NCBI GenBank assembly: GCA_040437565.1
Contig: JBDOQK010000042.1
Coordinates: 248,001 to 312,000, forward strand
Source of the DNA: Albugo candida
Taxonomy: Eukaryota; Oomycota; Peronosporomycetes; Albuginales
Direction: 5' to 3'
Length of the DNA stretch: 64,000 nt
In this document: piece by piece, positions 33,048-43,434 of the stretch
How the letters are laid out: every line of letters begins with the position of its first letter
How positions within the stretch are numbered: position 1 is the first letter of the stretch
Notes under the pieces: model-generated
Told to the model about the DNA's origin: nothing
The model's input: only the letters and a program-made list of their open reading frames with translations
Databases searched by the model: none
Position numbers and translations under genes: made by a program

Positions 33048-35963
33048 TTAGACGCGTTTCTGATGATTTGGCGTTACGACAATCAGACGTACGGCAACGA
33101 AAAACAAAAGTGGAAAGAACACAATTTGAGCGTTCACAATTCCAAAATGAGAGATCGAGTTGCCAATTTCCTTCCAACTTCCTTCATTTCGCACCAAAAA
33201 CAAAAAATGCAACGCCAATACATCAGAAAACAACACAACCAAAATGAAGTAATTCCACGCAGATGCGATAGTACGCGATGTGTCAACAGACACTTTCAGA
33301 GTCGAGTTCTGACGCGCTGACTTGTTTGTTGCCACAATCACATACAATGCGCATATAACAACGACAAACGGAATCAGAATTTTGAAAATTAGCAATGCTC
33401 CCATCAAAAATGGCGCAAAAATTGTCACAAATCGATACGTTGACGAAATCTCAAAACTGCTCATACTCGCAACATTCCCAGTGCCAAAAAAAGCGATTTT
33501 GACCAAAAGAAGGAAAATAAATGCCCGTCGACACTCAATTTTTTGGCTAATTGGCTCTCCATGTCGCTGGCATCTCATACTCTTTTCTTCCATTTCGATC
33601 CAAGCGATGCAAATCAAGCACAATGCGATGTAAAATATAACTTCGTATGATATGCTTAATAGAATATACGCCGGCGCAAAAGCCCCTGCAATTTGGAACC
33701 ATTGATACGTCAACGACGCCGTCTTCTCATAACGCGCTCTGAAGAAAGCGAAAGCGATAGGACCGAAGCAAATAATCCAATTCGAAATTGTCAGCGCGGA
33801 ATTTGGTTTGCTTTTTGCGTGAAGATACATCATCGTCCACTGCAGCGTAAGAAGTGATACTGAAATCCAAAGCACATTCATCGAATCGAATTCATAAAAG
33901 CGTTTGGCCATTTGGAGGAAAATAATGAAAAGAACACCACCCAAATGAACTAAAATGAGAGAATCTCCGTATTCTGATGGCAAAAATGGAAAGATCATAA
34001 TGAGTGTACATGCTACACGCCAACTTTTTGACCAGAAAGTATACGCTTTGTCGTTCTCATGCTGGAAATATGGCGGGCGTATAGCCAACAATGCGAATAC
34101 GACACCAAATACAGCTCTGTGATGATATCCGATTACGATCATTTCCAAACAACCAAAAATGGCCGCAAGCATCAATATCGATGATCGTGTAATGTACTTA
34201 CAATACGCCTTGATGACATCCAAATGGAGAGATACAAGTTTCCACACATATCTCCAGAAAAGTATCGGGAAGCTCACATACAAATAGTATGTGAATGGCG
34301 AGTGCTCCAACGCGAGATAGAACGATGTCGATAATAACGCAATCACCAACAAAAGATCGATCCCTTTACGATTCGATTTTGAATCGATACTGTGTACGAT
34401 CTGCAAGACACCAAAGGAAGTTGCGATATTCTCATCACGAGCGATAAGGAATGCCAACAATAAGATCGTCATCCATCCAAGGTATCCCAATACAATTGTA
34501 GCAAGAAGGAACACCCAGTCATATCGCTGCAGATACGTCAACGCATCCAGGCAAACACCAATTAATTCTTGCGACATTTCTTCAACTTTATCATACTCAT
34601 TTTCATCCCATAATTGTCGCACTTGATCCAAAGCTTTTGGAAATACCGATTGAAATTGCTGATGCGGTTTGAAGGCAAATAGCGTATGTGACTCCTTCTC
34701 GTGCTGTTTTTTAAGAACGTGCAAATACATTTGCTCCGCATTGGAGAGAACTGCTTTTGCCCGATATCGACCGCGTGAAAGATAAGCAAACGGTAAGACT
34801 CCAATCGAGTTTCGAGGGTATGGGATTCCCAGCAATGAACTCGCCAAAGCTGCGATGTCTGCCTGCATCACGTCTTTTCGAGCATATCCCTGTAAATCCC
34901 AATATAATCTCGCATCTTTCTCTTCTCTTTGCTGTGCGTCCAACTGCGCTTCAATCTGATGCTTGGATTGACTCGGAACATCCATCACAAAATTTGTATC
35001 ATCGGAATGCTCCACATGAGATGACTTCGCAATTCCTGCTCCCCATACAATCAAGGGGGTTCGCGTATTTGCTGGATCCCCATCTCCATGTGCTCCTTTA
35101 TTACTCATTCCATGATCAGCAGTAAAGACGTATGCTGTCTGAGCATCGTGTGCATAAAACTCGTCCATCAAATGAACCGTTTTTTCTACCAATCGATCGA
35201 CAATTGCGATATTCTCCAAGTAATCGCGTGATTGCGGACGATGTGCGTGTCCATTGGTATCGATTCCGAGATAATGACAGAAGAAAATCACCTGTGAGGA
35301 ATGCAGCTTTTCCATCAAACTCTCATCGTCGGTGGCATTCGTAAAAATCTCATTCAAATTCGTATACACCCATTCGTCCAACGCCGAGGCATTATTCGAT
35401 GCAAAATCTTCGGCTTCACTGCCGTATGTAAACGCATGTGTCGAAGAAATATGACGCGTAAACATTGGGACAATATCCGGACTTCCAAGCAGCCAGCTCT
35501 GTCGACTGTGATTGAATATGGAATCGAATTCTACTGGATTGTCTTGCCATCCTTTAGTGACAGCACTCACATCCTCATACATTCCCGCAAATAGAGCAAC
35601 GTGTCCTGGTCGAGATTCTGTCGGTACTCGCGTGTGTGACACGCCCCAACTTCCATTGAACTGAATGATATTCCGCAAAAACGGTATTCGAGTACCGTTG
35701 ATACCGTCTTCAACGTGATGTTCAAATACTTTATCCGCTCGACATCCATCCGCGACGAAAATAACAACTCGTTTTGCAGGTGCTTGCATTCCATTTGAAG
35801 CGATTCCGTCTGTGTAGTGAATCACTGGGATATCATGGACAACGGGCGACTTGAAGTAGATATCAAAGATACTAAGAACGTAGATGATGTGGAAAATGAC
35901 ACCTAGAATCAGTAAACTGCGTACTCCATCGACGATAATGGGAGCAGATTTGATGCGCTCCAT
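33048..35963 (-). CDS. PIGN: GPI ethanolamine phosphate transferase 1 (PIG-N/Mcd4)
   Basis: 971 residues in one exon, convergent with the FYVE gene (79 bp between stops). This ER membrane enzyme adds phosphoethanolamine to the first mannose of GPI anchor precursors. One N-terminal membrane span (about residues 14-33) is followed by a lumenal alkaline-phosphatase-like domain. Its metal and nucleophile motifs are present: VVIFVADGCRADKVF, NDVPTESRPGH-type VPTESRPGHVALFAGMYED, and FTADHGMSNKGAHGDGDP. From about residue 450 there are many membrane spans (the PIG-N C-terminal domain) up to the end. Length fits the family (about 920-980). The start ATG at 35963 is followed by MERIKSAPIIVDGVRSLLIL, with the hydrophobic span in the right place. 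Confidence 0.96.
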   Translation of the reverse strand: MERIKSAPIIVDGVRSLLILGVIFHIIYVLSIFDIYFKSPVVHDIPVIHYTDGIASNGMQAPAKRVVIFVADGCRADKVFEHHVEDGINGTRIPFLRNIIQFNGSWGVSHTRVPTESRPGHVALFAGMYEDVSAVTKGWQDNPVEFDSIFNHSRQSWLLGSPDIVPMFTRHISSTHAFTYGSEAEDFASNNASALDEWVYTNLNEIFTNATDDESLMEKLHSSQVIFFCHYLGIDTNGHAHRPQSRDYLENIAIVDRLVEKTVHLMDEFYAHDAQTAYVFTADHGMSNKGAHGDGDPANTRTPLIVWGAGIAKSSHVEHSDDTNFVMDVPSQSKHQIEAQLDAQQREEKDARLYWDLQGYARKDVMQADIAALASSLLGIPYPRNSIGVLPFAYLSRGRYRAKAVLSNAEQMYLHVLKKQHEKESHTLFAFKPHQQFQSVFPKALDQVRQLWDENEYDKVEEMSQELIGVCLDALTYLQRYDWVFLLATIVLGYLGWMTILLLAFLIARDENIATSFGVLQIVHSIDSKSNRKGIDLLLVIALLSTSFYLALEHSPFTYYLYVSFPILFWRYVWKLVSLHLDVIKAYCKYITRSSILMLAAIFGCLEMIVIGYHHRAVFGVVFALLAIRPPYFQHENDKAYTFWSKSWRVACTLIMIFPFLPSEYGDSLILVHLGGVLFIIFLQMAKRFYEFDSMNVLWISVSLLTLQWTMMYLHAKSKPNSALTISNWIICFGPIAFAFFRARYEKTASLTYQWFQIAGAFAPAYILLSISYEVIFYIALCLICIAWIEMEEKSMRCQRHGEPISQKIECRRAFIFLLLVKIAFFGTGNVASMSSFEISSTYRFVTIFAPFLMGALLIFKILIPFVVVICALYVIVATNKSARQNSTLKVSVDTSRTIASAWNYFILVVLFSDVLALHFLFLVRNEGSWKEIGNSISHFGIVNAQIVFFPLLFFVAVRLIVVTPNHQKRV

Positions 35964-38855
35964 GAAAAATGATAAAGTGATACTAATCGAGTGTGTACGG
36001 TACGTCCTGAATCCTTGTTAAGAGGGTGTTGAGATTGATATAAGGATAGGGATGTGCCTCGAGCGCTGCCTATTTAGTGTGCACGATAGGATGACTTGTA
36101 TTGAGGATAAGTGGACGTGAAGAATCAGTCAGTATTTCGGGTGCTTCCTTACAGTCAACCTATCCAAATTTCTCAGTATGGACACGTGCTTTTGATTTGT
36201 CGGCATCACATTTCAAAGGATACGGCAGCTGAGAATCTACACTTTTTGCTGACATACATCAGAAGCCTTCACAATTCTTTATACCTCCATCCATGTTGCG
36301 TCAACATTTCGTGTCTGGTTGATCATGCGATACTCAACAACAAAAGATCGACAACGATAAATTCTTCCGTAATTTTTGATATATCCACGTCATAGATTTC
36401 GACATTGAGTGCGAATACTGAATTCGACACCATCTTTTCCAGTGCAAAACGAGCATGCTGACGTCTTTGGACACGTTGACATCCTTAAAGTAAACTTTAG
36501 CGCTGGCAATCCAATCAACTAATATAGCACTCTGCTCGTTGTAAAGTCTCTGTTGACTTCGGAGCGCACATCGTTCAAGTTTGCCCCATTCGACGTACCG
36601 AAATTGTTTCTCTTTCAACTCGGAACGCATCAATCGTATCCGCATAGCCCACGTTAACTTTCAACTGACCCAAATCTTCGTAGCCAAACATCCCATCAAC
36701 TTACAATACGGAGATACTGAAAAAAACAGTCTTATTCGCTCACGATAATTTCCATATTGATGCTTTGTCAAAATTGGAATCCTACAAGCTGCCTTTGACA
36801 GTCCTTTATATGTGGAATTGCTCTCGTATCCAAAATGTTTACAAGTCAGGTAGCAATATGTTGCGAGTCGATTCTCAAATAAGGTTACTGGCTTCTCTGC
36901 CGCACGCACTGAGCACGTATCGAAAGTTTCGCATGATTTTGATTTCAAGACACTCAAAAGATTCGACACAGCACGTGCAGATCATATATTCTCAAGGTCC
37001 CGTAAACGGCTTTTCTCTGATAGTCGAGTCTGACCTTCATTGATGGTTAGCAAGATGCCACGATTTATTCGGATATATCGTGACAAGAAACCTTTCAGAA
37101 ATATACTAAAAACTACTTGAGGTCGCCATCTATTGTACAATTGCCATCTTTGTAAAGCTCAGACACAATTTCTCAAGGCCTCTGCAGTGCATCTGATTGT
37201 CGGATAGAACGTGGGATGTAATTCTAGAAGATATCATGATCAAAATGAAGTGTCTAGAGCCAGGGTCATGCCGCTGGGATTGTTGATACGAGCCCAGATA
37301 CGTGATGATGTGACCCTCACGGGATAACTACCAATGTACTCGCGTAGCAGATGAACTTTTCGCTTTTTTTATTANNNNNNNNNNNNNNNNNNNNNNNNNN
37401 NNNNNNNNNNNNNNNNNNNNNNNNNNNNNNNNNNNNNNNNNNNNNNNNNNNNNNNNNNNNNNNNNNNNNNNNNNTCAAGGTCCCGTAAACGGCTTTTCTC
37501 TGATAGTCGAGTCTGACCTTCATTGATGGTTAGCAAGATGCCACGATTTATTCGGATATATCGTGACAAGAAACCTTTCAGAAATATACTAAAAACTACT
37601 TGAGGTCGCCATCTATTGTACAATTGCCATCTTTGTAAAGCTCAGACACAATTTCTCAAGGCCTCTGCAGTGCATCTGATTGTCGGATAGAACGTGGGAT
37701 GTAATTCTAGAAGATATCATGATCAAAATGAAGTGTCTAGAGCCAGGGTCATGCCGCTGGGATTGTTGATACGAGCCCAGATACGTGATGATGTGACCCT
37801 CACGGGATAACTACCAATGTACTCGCGTAGCAGATGAACTTTTCGCTTTTTTTATTAGCAGACTAAACGACTTTTACAGCCACTATAAATGACGGTCGCA
37901 GAATGCAGCACATTTACGCAAAAAGCGAGGATAGCTTTATCACACCCACTCCATCAAAACCCCCGCAGATTTGTTTTCAATCGAATGTAATTAGCATTCT
38001 CTGCAGATTGAGCATTTGAGTCGTCACCCGTTTTGGAATGCGGTTTTGAGATGTTAAGCATTTCTTGGTCTCAATTTCGATTGATTTATGCATTTGCGTG
38101 TTCTCTACTAAACACATCTCTCTAGAAACTCAAATTTTTTTATGCAGCTATTTCATTCAATACACAGATTGCGGTGCGCAGGTGTTTACTTGGCGATCTG
38201 TAGGTGTGTTTTGAGTCACGACAAAAGGCACAGAAAATGAAAGATTTAAGTATTATGTAGAATTTTGACAGCATAAGCAGACAACTGGTTTACGAAAAGC
38301 TCAAATCTGAGATTCAAAATCGTTGCTTGCATAAAAATGTGAAAGATAGATTGGTCATTGGCTTTGTTGAAGAAAACAAATGTCATATGCGAATAAAAAA
38401 GCCTCAAGCAACGAGAATCCTACCACTGCCATATAGGAGGCCTGACAATAGTTACTATGCAGTAAGTTTTGGTCCACAGTGTTTGTTTGAGCTTATTAGC
38501 TAACAGGAGAATTTGCTACCCTATTTGAGGCAGTAGCAGCATGCAGGGTATTCATCGATGTCAAGATGCCAAAGTTGATCAGTTCGGATTGTATCACTGT
38601 TGTTTACCAGCACGAAACTCAGATCGATACATTACGAGATGCACTTTGCTTTAGTAGCGCTATATGAAATGCCAAAGATCTACGTGTCAAACGGTAACTA
38701 TTTGCTCGATTTCATGATGCATTATCGACTTGGTGATTGATGGAGCCAACGAAAGAGATGACGTGGTAGCTATTACTCAGAACATATATTGTCACACAAT
38801 TATCTGTAAAATATATCAAATGACACAAAACACAATTATTGGCAATGCACAAAAA
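35964..38855. other. gene-poor stretch with a duplicated 383-bp block and gap
   Basis: No recognisable gene. The minus-strand frames 36334-36645 and 36661-36969 have no domain I can name. A direct repeat (36992-37374 and 37475-37857) flanks the 100-N gap at 37375-37474. No RNA gene noticed. Confidence 0.45.
36992..37857. repeat. 383-bp direct repeat flanking a 100-N gap
   Basis: 36992-37374 and 37475-37857 match by eye and meet the gap 37375-37474 directly. This is the same pattern as at the other gaps, and most likely an unmerged contig overlap. Confidence 0.85.
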
Positions 38856-39278
38856 TTACCAGCGGCCATGTCTTCCACCTCGACGTCCATCCCATCCACC
38901 TCGGCGTCCATCCCATCCACCTCGACGTCCATCCCATCCGCCTCGACGTCCATCCCAACCGCCTCGACGTCCATCCCAACCACCTCGACGTCCATCCCAA
39001 CCACCTCGACGTCCATCCCAACCACCTCGACGTCCATCCCAACCGCCTCGACGTCCAAACCGGCTTTGTTCTGGGTCAAGTTGCTCATCTTGCTCAGCGG
39101 TAGAGTCCTCGTTGAGAGAGAGCTGCTTCTGCATCGTATCTTCTGAATTTATATCTATTGACCATATCGCATCAGAATCAAATTTTCCATATAAATCTTA
39201 CAACACGAATATACCGGAATTTGAAGATGCTAATGAAGCGCCAATCATCGTCGCCACTAAGAACAGATAAGATTTCAT
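38856..39278 (-). CDS. small secreted repeat protein with eight GRRGGWD heptads, copy B
   Basis: Two exons (39278-39215 and 39154-38856; phase-1 intron of 60 bp, gtatat...caatag) give 120 residues. The signal peptide is MKSYLFLVATMIGASLASSN. A linker follows (SDINSEDTMQKQLSLNEDST then EQDEQLDPEQSRF), and then eight perfect copies of GRRGGWD and a closing GRRGGRHGRW. Exon 1 length (64 nt), intron phase, the acidic segment with QSRFG and the last GRRGGRHGRW block all match copy A at 8879-9168, which has a single degenerate repeat. Each heptad carries a dibasic RR, so cleavage by a Kex2-like protease would release short GGWDG-type peptides. This is inferred, not shown. An RGG-type nucleic-acid binder or a cationic antimicrobial peptide are alternatives. 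Confidence 0.8.
38876..39058. repeat. 21-bp coding minisatellite
   Basis: About eight and a half tandem 21-bp units of the type cacctcgacgtccatcccat on the plus strand, differing at a few third-codon positions. It encodes the GRRGGWD heptads of the minus-strand secreted protein. Third-position variants (cacctcgg, cgcctcga, cccaac against cccatc) are grouped in neighbouring units, which points to expansion by unequal exchange or slippage. Confidence 0.9.
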
Positions 39279-40560
39279 TGTGCTTAGTACTGCTGAAAAT
39301 CCAAAGTGAGTTTGTCAATCATCCCATTGGTACTGTGAAAGTCTCTTAGAAAGTTCAGGGAAGAACATTCCAATAAAAAACGCGCAAAAGCGTTACAACC
39401 TGCTGATCTTAACATTATTGCAACGGGTCGATCATAGTGTTCGATCTGTATACTATCATCTATCTTACCCGCTTGTATTGTCCAGTACAAAAATCGCTTA
39501 TTTATGTGTGCTTCTCTGTAATAGACAACAAGCACAAATCCATAGACAGTTCAGACTGTTCGTATCCAAATCAAATCCCAAAATTGTATCAGCTGTTTAG
39601 CATTCTGATAGCACAGATGCTTCAAACGAAATATACTCCGAACGCGATCCGATCGACGACTTTTAGTAGTCGTAATGCGGTCTCTCTTCGGCTTTCATTC
39701 GGAAAGTTCGCTCTTCCACAATTAGTGTCAAGCTGTTAGTCATATTATGATTTACTTACTGGACGAACGAGTGCATATGTTGCGCTAATACTTCCGTTTA
39801 CACAACTTAATTTCGCCACTTCTGGCTTCAAGTGTTACACAATCAGATAAAAGCTTCGATTCTTTCTAATGGAACAAGGCTATCCTACAAATGCATACAG
39901 TAATATTATCATGATTTCCGACATCGTCTCGTGTTCTTTGCAGCTTTTATGGCAAAAGATATTGGTGACCTGTGGAAGGCCGAATGTCACTAGAATTCGA
40001 GTGGTTAAACCACCCAGATATATATTATAGGCTTCTATGTTCATCTTTGCAGTATCAGGTCAGACAGAATCAAAGTTGCTTGAGGTCACTTCCGCTCTCA
40101 GGTTAAATTTTCTACGCTGATAGTGACACTGATTATCAAGCGCGAGTAAAAGACTAATTGTATGGAATAGTCTATACAATTGCCAACGTAATGTTGATGC
40201 CAAGTAGCAAATGTCATAGTGTGCAATATGATGAGATTTGACGATTCTTTGGTCTTATGACCGAGTAGAAAGCTTCTCTTGACGCATGATCTCAGATGCA
40301 TTCAATTTTGTATTCTCGTCCTTTGCAGTGGTCTCTACGTACCAATTTGTATGGAATCAATAGCTCAGAGACCATTTGAGATGAAACGATCTATCGATGC
40401 ATTACCGTATGTGAATTATGACAATAGGATTCGTCCAACACGTTTTATCGCAGTGAATTTCTGAATTTCTTCGATTGCAATGGAGTCGCATTGTCCCCGC
40501 ACTTACTAACTCGAACTTTCAAAGTTCGGTGTACAACAAAAGCCGCGAAAATCGCATGAA
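39279..40560. other. intergenic, secreted protein B to ATAD5-like gene
   Basis: No supported gene. Short frames (largest 100 codons, 39437-39739) have no recognised domain. This stretch should hold the promoters of both flanking, divergently transcribed genes. Confidence 0.45.
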
Positions 40561-43434
40561 ATGAACGACCAAATCGTCGAACAAATTGACGCGGAAGATG
40601 ACGATGCACTGTTCTCAGATGGACGATATCCAAAGATTCGATCCACACCTATGAAACAAAGACGTAAACAAAGTAAATTTGACTGTGGAAAGAGTAAATA
40701 CTCGCAATCTTCCATGACCTCTTTTTTGCATGAAGAGAGTCCTATGCGCATTGATGAACCTACCGATAATACAATTCTTACACACAAAAGAAGCAGAAAG
40801 CAGCACACTGCAATTAAGACAAGAGAACCCAATCGATGGACACAACGCCGTCTTTTTCCAGCAGCAGATAGCAATAATGAAGAATTCGACTTCAAGCGAT
40901 CACTTTCTTCGACTCAATTTGATGAAATATCAGATACAAATGAAAATCTTTTGGCAAATTCCAATGAAAGAATTGTTATATCGAATTTGAAATTACAAAG
41001 TCGGCGATTTTTGAACCAAATTTGCTTACAATTTCCGCCCATTCAGCACATTGTCACATCAAAAGTCCATGCTACATGTTTGAAGTTTCGACATATAAAA
41101 TCAGTCATAAAAGTCGTCAGTACGAACGAGGCGTTCAAGTGGGACAGCAATGCGTGGCTTACAAACTCGAGAGAGTCTGAAGAATCCAGTTTGATGCAAA
41201 CGTTTAGAGAGCGTTTGATCCGATTGTGGTCCAACTTTATTGATTCAGAAATCCTTGATTGTACAATTGACCAAATGGTATCTCGTCTTACAGAGGTTTC
41301 TGGTTTGGAACCATCCAGAATCAAAAGTATACTTGAGGTGCTAGCATTATCGAGGGAAACAAGCGAGTCAAAATCTAACTTGACGTTATTAGACAAGTAC
41401 TTCCCGATACAACCGACTGGGTTGGTTGGAAATGAAAGTAGTAATGTCGCGTTTCAGTCATGGCTGCAATCTCATCGAACGACTGACATGTCTTCTGAAT
41501 CCGAGTCTGAGTATGGTACTATGAAAAGTATGACCAAACAATGCTCCGATATTCTTGTATTAAGTGGAGCTTCTGGTGTGGGCAAGTCTGCTCTTGTTCA
41601 CTCGAGTGCAAATGCATTGGGTATCAATGTGATTGAAGTCAATTTTGGTCAGCACCGTTCAAGAAAAGTCATTTCAGATATCATTGGAGAAGCAGCACAA
41701 TCGAAATGCATCATGTCGGAACTCTCCTCACCAAAAGATTTGACGCTACTTCTTTTTGATGATGTAAGCATGACAATTGGATCGCACTTTGATTTCGTGA
41801 CTGATGTTCCATTCAGGTTGATATCGATTGCGATCAAGATAAAGGCTTCATTTCGGCAATTTGTGAGGTCGCGGCTCAGTCAAAGTGTCCCGTTGTAGCG
41901 ACATGCACAAAAAGTCCCTTGGATCTCAGGAAGTACGTACAAGTCTCGATGAAAGCGTTAGAGCAAAGCGAATGCTGTCTATATCTAGCGATTATGGCAT
42001 TTTTAGAGCGTATTCCGATATCGTACCAACTCATTCGGATGGTGACAGCTGCTTTTCGATGTAATATTCGAACATCGGTACATTTTATTCAAATGTATCT
42101 TCCAATCTTTAATCAGCAAAGTTGCTGTCGACGTCTCCTCGAAACGGATAAGATGGATCCAATAGTGTGGCAATCACATTGCACCGATCGCATTCAGTTT
42201 CTCCTTACTCCATTTGTCACCTGGGGAGATACTCTGCGTCCATATTCCTTTCTTTGTTTGCGAAAAGTAAAGGAAAAGCCGAGTACTTTACTCGAAGATT
42301 CAGCCACGAAGCTGATCAAGACCATCGATGTCCAGATGTTACGGGCTCTAACACAATGGATCGATGATGTTAGCTTAATGACACATTGGGATGAGGTATG
42401 GGATGCTGTATGAGATGTGAACGACTCATATTTGAGCTGTCAAGCAGGTTGTCAGTACATCAGGCAAATTNNNNNNNNNNNNNNNNNNNNNNNNNNNNNN
42501 NNNNNNNNNNNNNNNNNNNNNNNNNNNNNNNNNNNNNNNNNNNNNNNNNNNNNNNNNNNNNNNNNNNNNNAAATGTATCTTCCAATCTTTAATCAGCAAA
42601 GTTGCTGTCGACGTCTCCTCGAAACGGATAAGATGGATCCAATAGTGTGGCAATCACATTGCACCGATCGCATTCAGTTTCTCCTTACTCCATTTGTCAC
42701 CTGGGGAGATACTCTGCGTCCATATTCCTTTCTTTGTTTGCGAAAAGTAAAGGAAAAGCCGAGTACTTTACTCGAAGATTCAGCCACGAAGCTGATCAAG
42801 ACCATCGATGTCCAGATGTTACGGGCTCTAACACAATGGATCGATGATGTTAGCTTAATGACACATTGGGATGAGGTATGGGATGCTGTATGAGATGTGA
42901 ACGACTCATATTTGAGCTGTCAAGCAGGTTGTCAGTACATCAGGCAAATTTTCAATGCAGAGGATTTGTGTGGAAATGGATGTAATGGCACTTCGACGGC
43001 TTTCATCGATGCGTTCCACGTCATATTCCATGACACTCGACTTTGGAAACACTACATGTCACAGGTCAATGAGATCAATTCGTGCTTTATAAGCCTCATA
43101 CCATTACGATAGTAAAGTAGGAGCATTGGAATGGAGAGCACACTACGAAATTTAAAGAAGCACTTCCAAACGTCTCAGACAATGTGAGTGATGTTCAATT
43201 ATGCAAATGGGGAGTGATGGGCCTTACCGTAGAGCAAATTTGAATCGACGCGCCATCGTCTTGGACTACTTTCCATATATGAACCAAATGGCAACAGCGA
43301 CCGAGTGTGCACAACATTGTCGGACGAATCGAAAGGTATCGAGAAGAAATCATTACTTGAAGGAGACTTTGCCGACAATGGAAATGCTGAAAGATCTCAA
43401 AGCACTTGAATGTGACTTTTCATCCATCACGTAG
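40561..43434 (+). CDS. ATAD5/Elg1-like AAA+ clamp-loader-type ATPase
   Basis: Long first exon from the ATG at 40561. Intron 41764-41815 or so (gtaagc...ttcag) joins LLLFDD to VDIDCDQDKGFISAICEVAA, then CPVVATCTKSPLDLRK. The N-terminal 270 residues are basic and disordered. LLDKYFPIQPTGLVGNESSN precedes the Walker A SGASGVGKSALVH (Lys at about residue 342), and LTLLLFDD is Walker B. A lid-type segment follows (RMVTAAFRCNIRTSVHFIQM). After the stop-like 42413 position a further intron must be removed. A C-terminal block at about 43225-43434 (RRAIVLDYFPYMNQMATATE with NRKVSRRNHYLKE) matches the end of ATAD5-like proteins. The linking exons (42880-43210) I could not settle. An assembly repeat (42091-42470, 42571-42950) splits the gene. 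The family member unloads PCNA from DNA after replication. Confidence 0.75.
42091..42950. repeat. 380-bp direct repeat flanking a 100-N gap inside the ATAD5-like gene
   Basis: 42091-42470 and 42571-42950 match by eye around the gap 42471-42570. The duplicated stretch is coding (FIQMYLPIFNQQ to DEVWDAV). The single-copy reading keeps the gene sensible, so this is probably an unmerged overlap. Confidence 0.85.

Noticed and set aside
38876-39058. CRISPR-like array
   Set aside because: Units are contiguous 21-bp repeats with no spacers, in a eukaryotic coding region.
38839-39270. A 143-codon plus-strand Pro/Arg-rich repeat frame opposite secreted protein B
   Set aside because: Antisense shadow of the 21-bp coding repeat. 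The minus strand has the signal peptide, conserved splice sites and paralogue.
42571-42895. A tandem duplication of an ATAD5-like exon
   Set aside because: The copy is identical and directly bounded by the gap; one copy gives a sensible protein.
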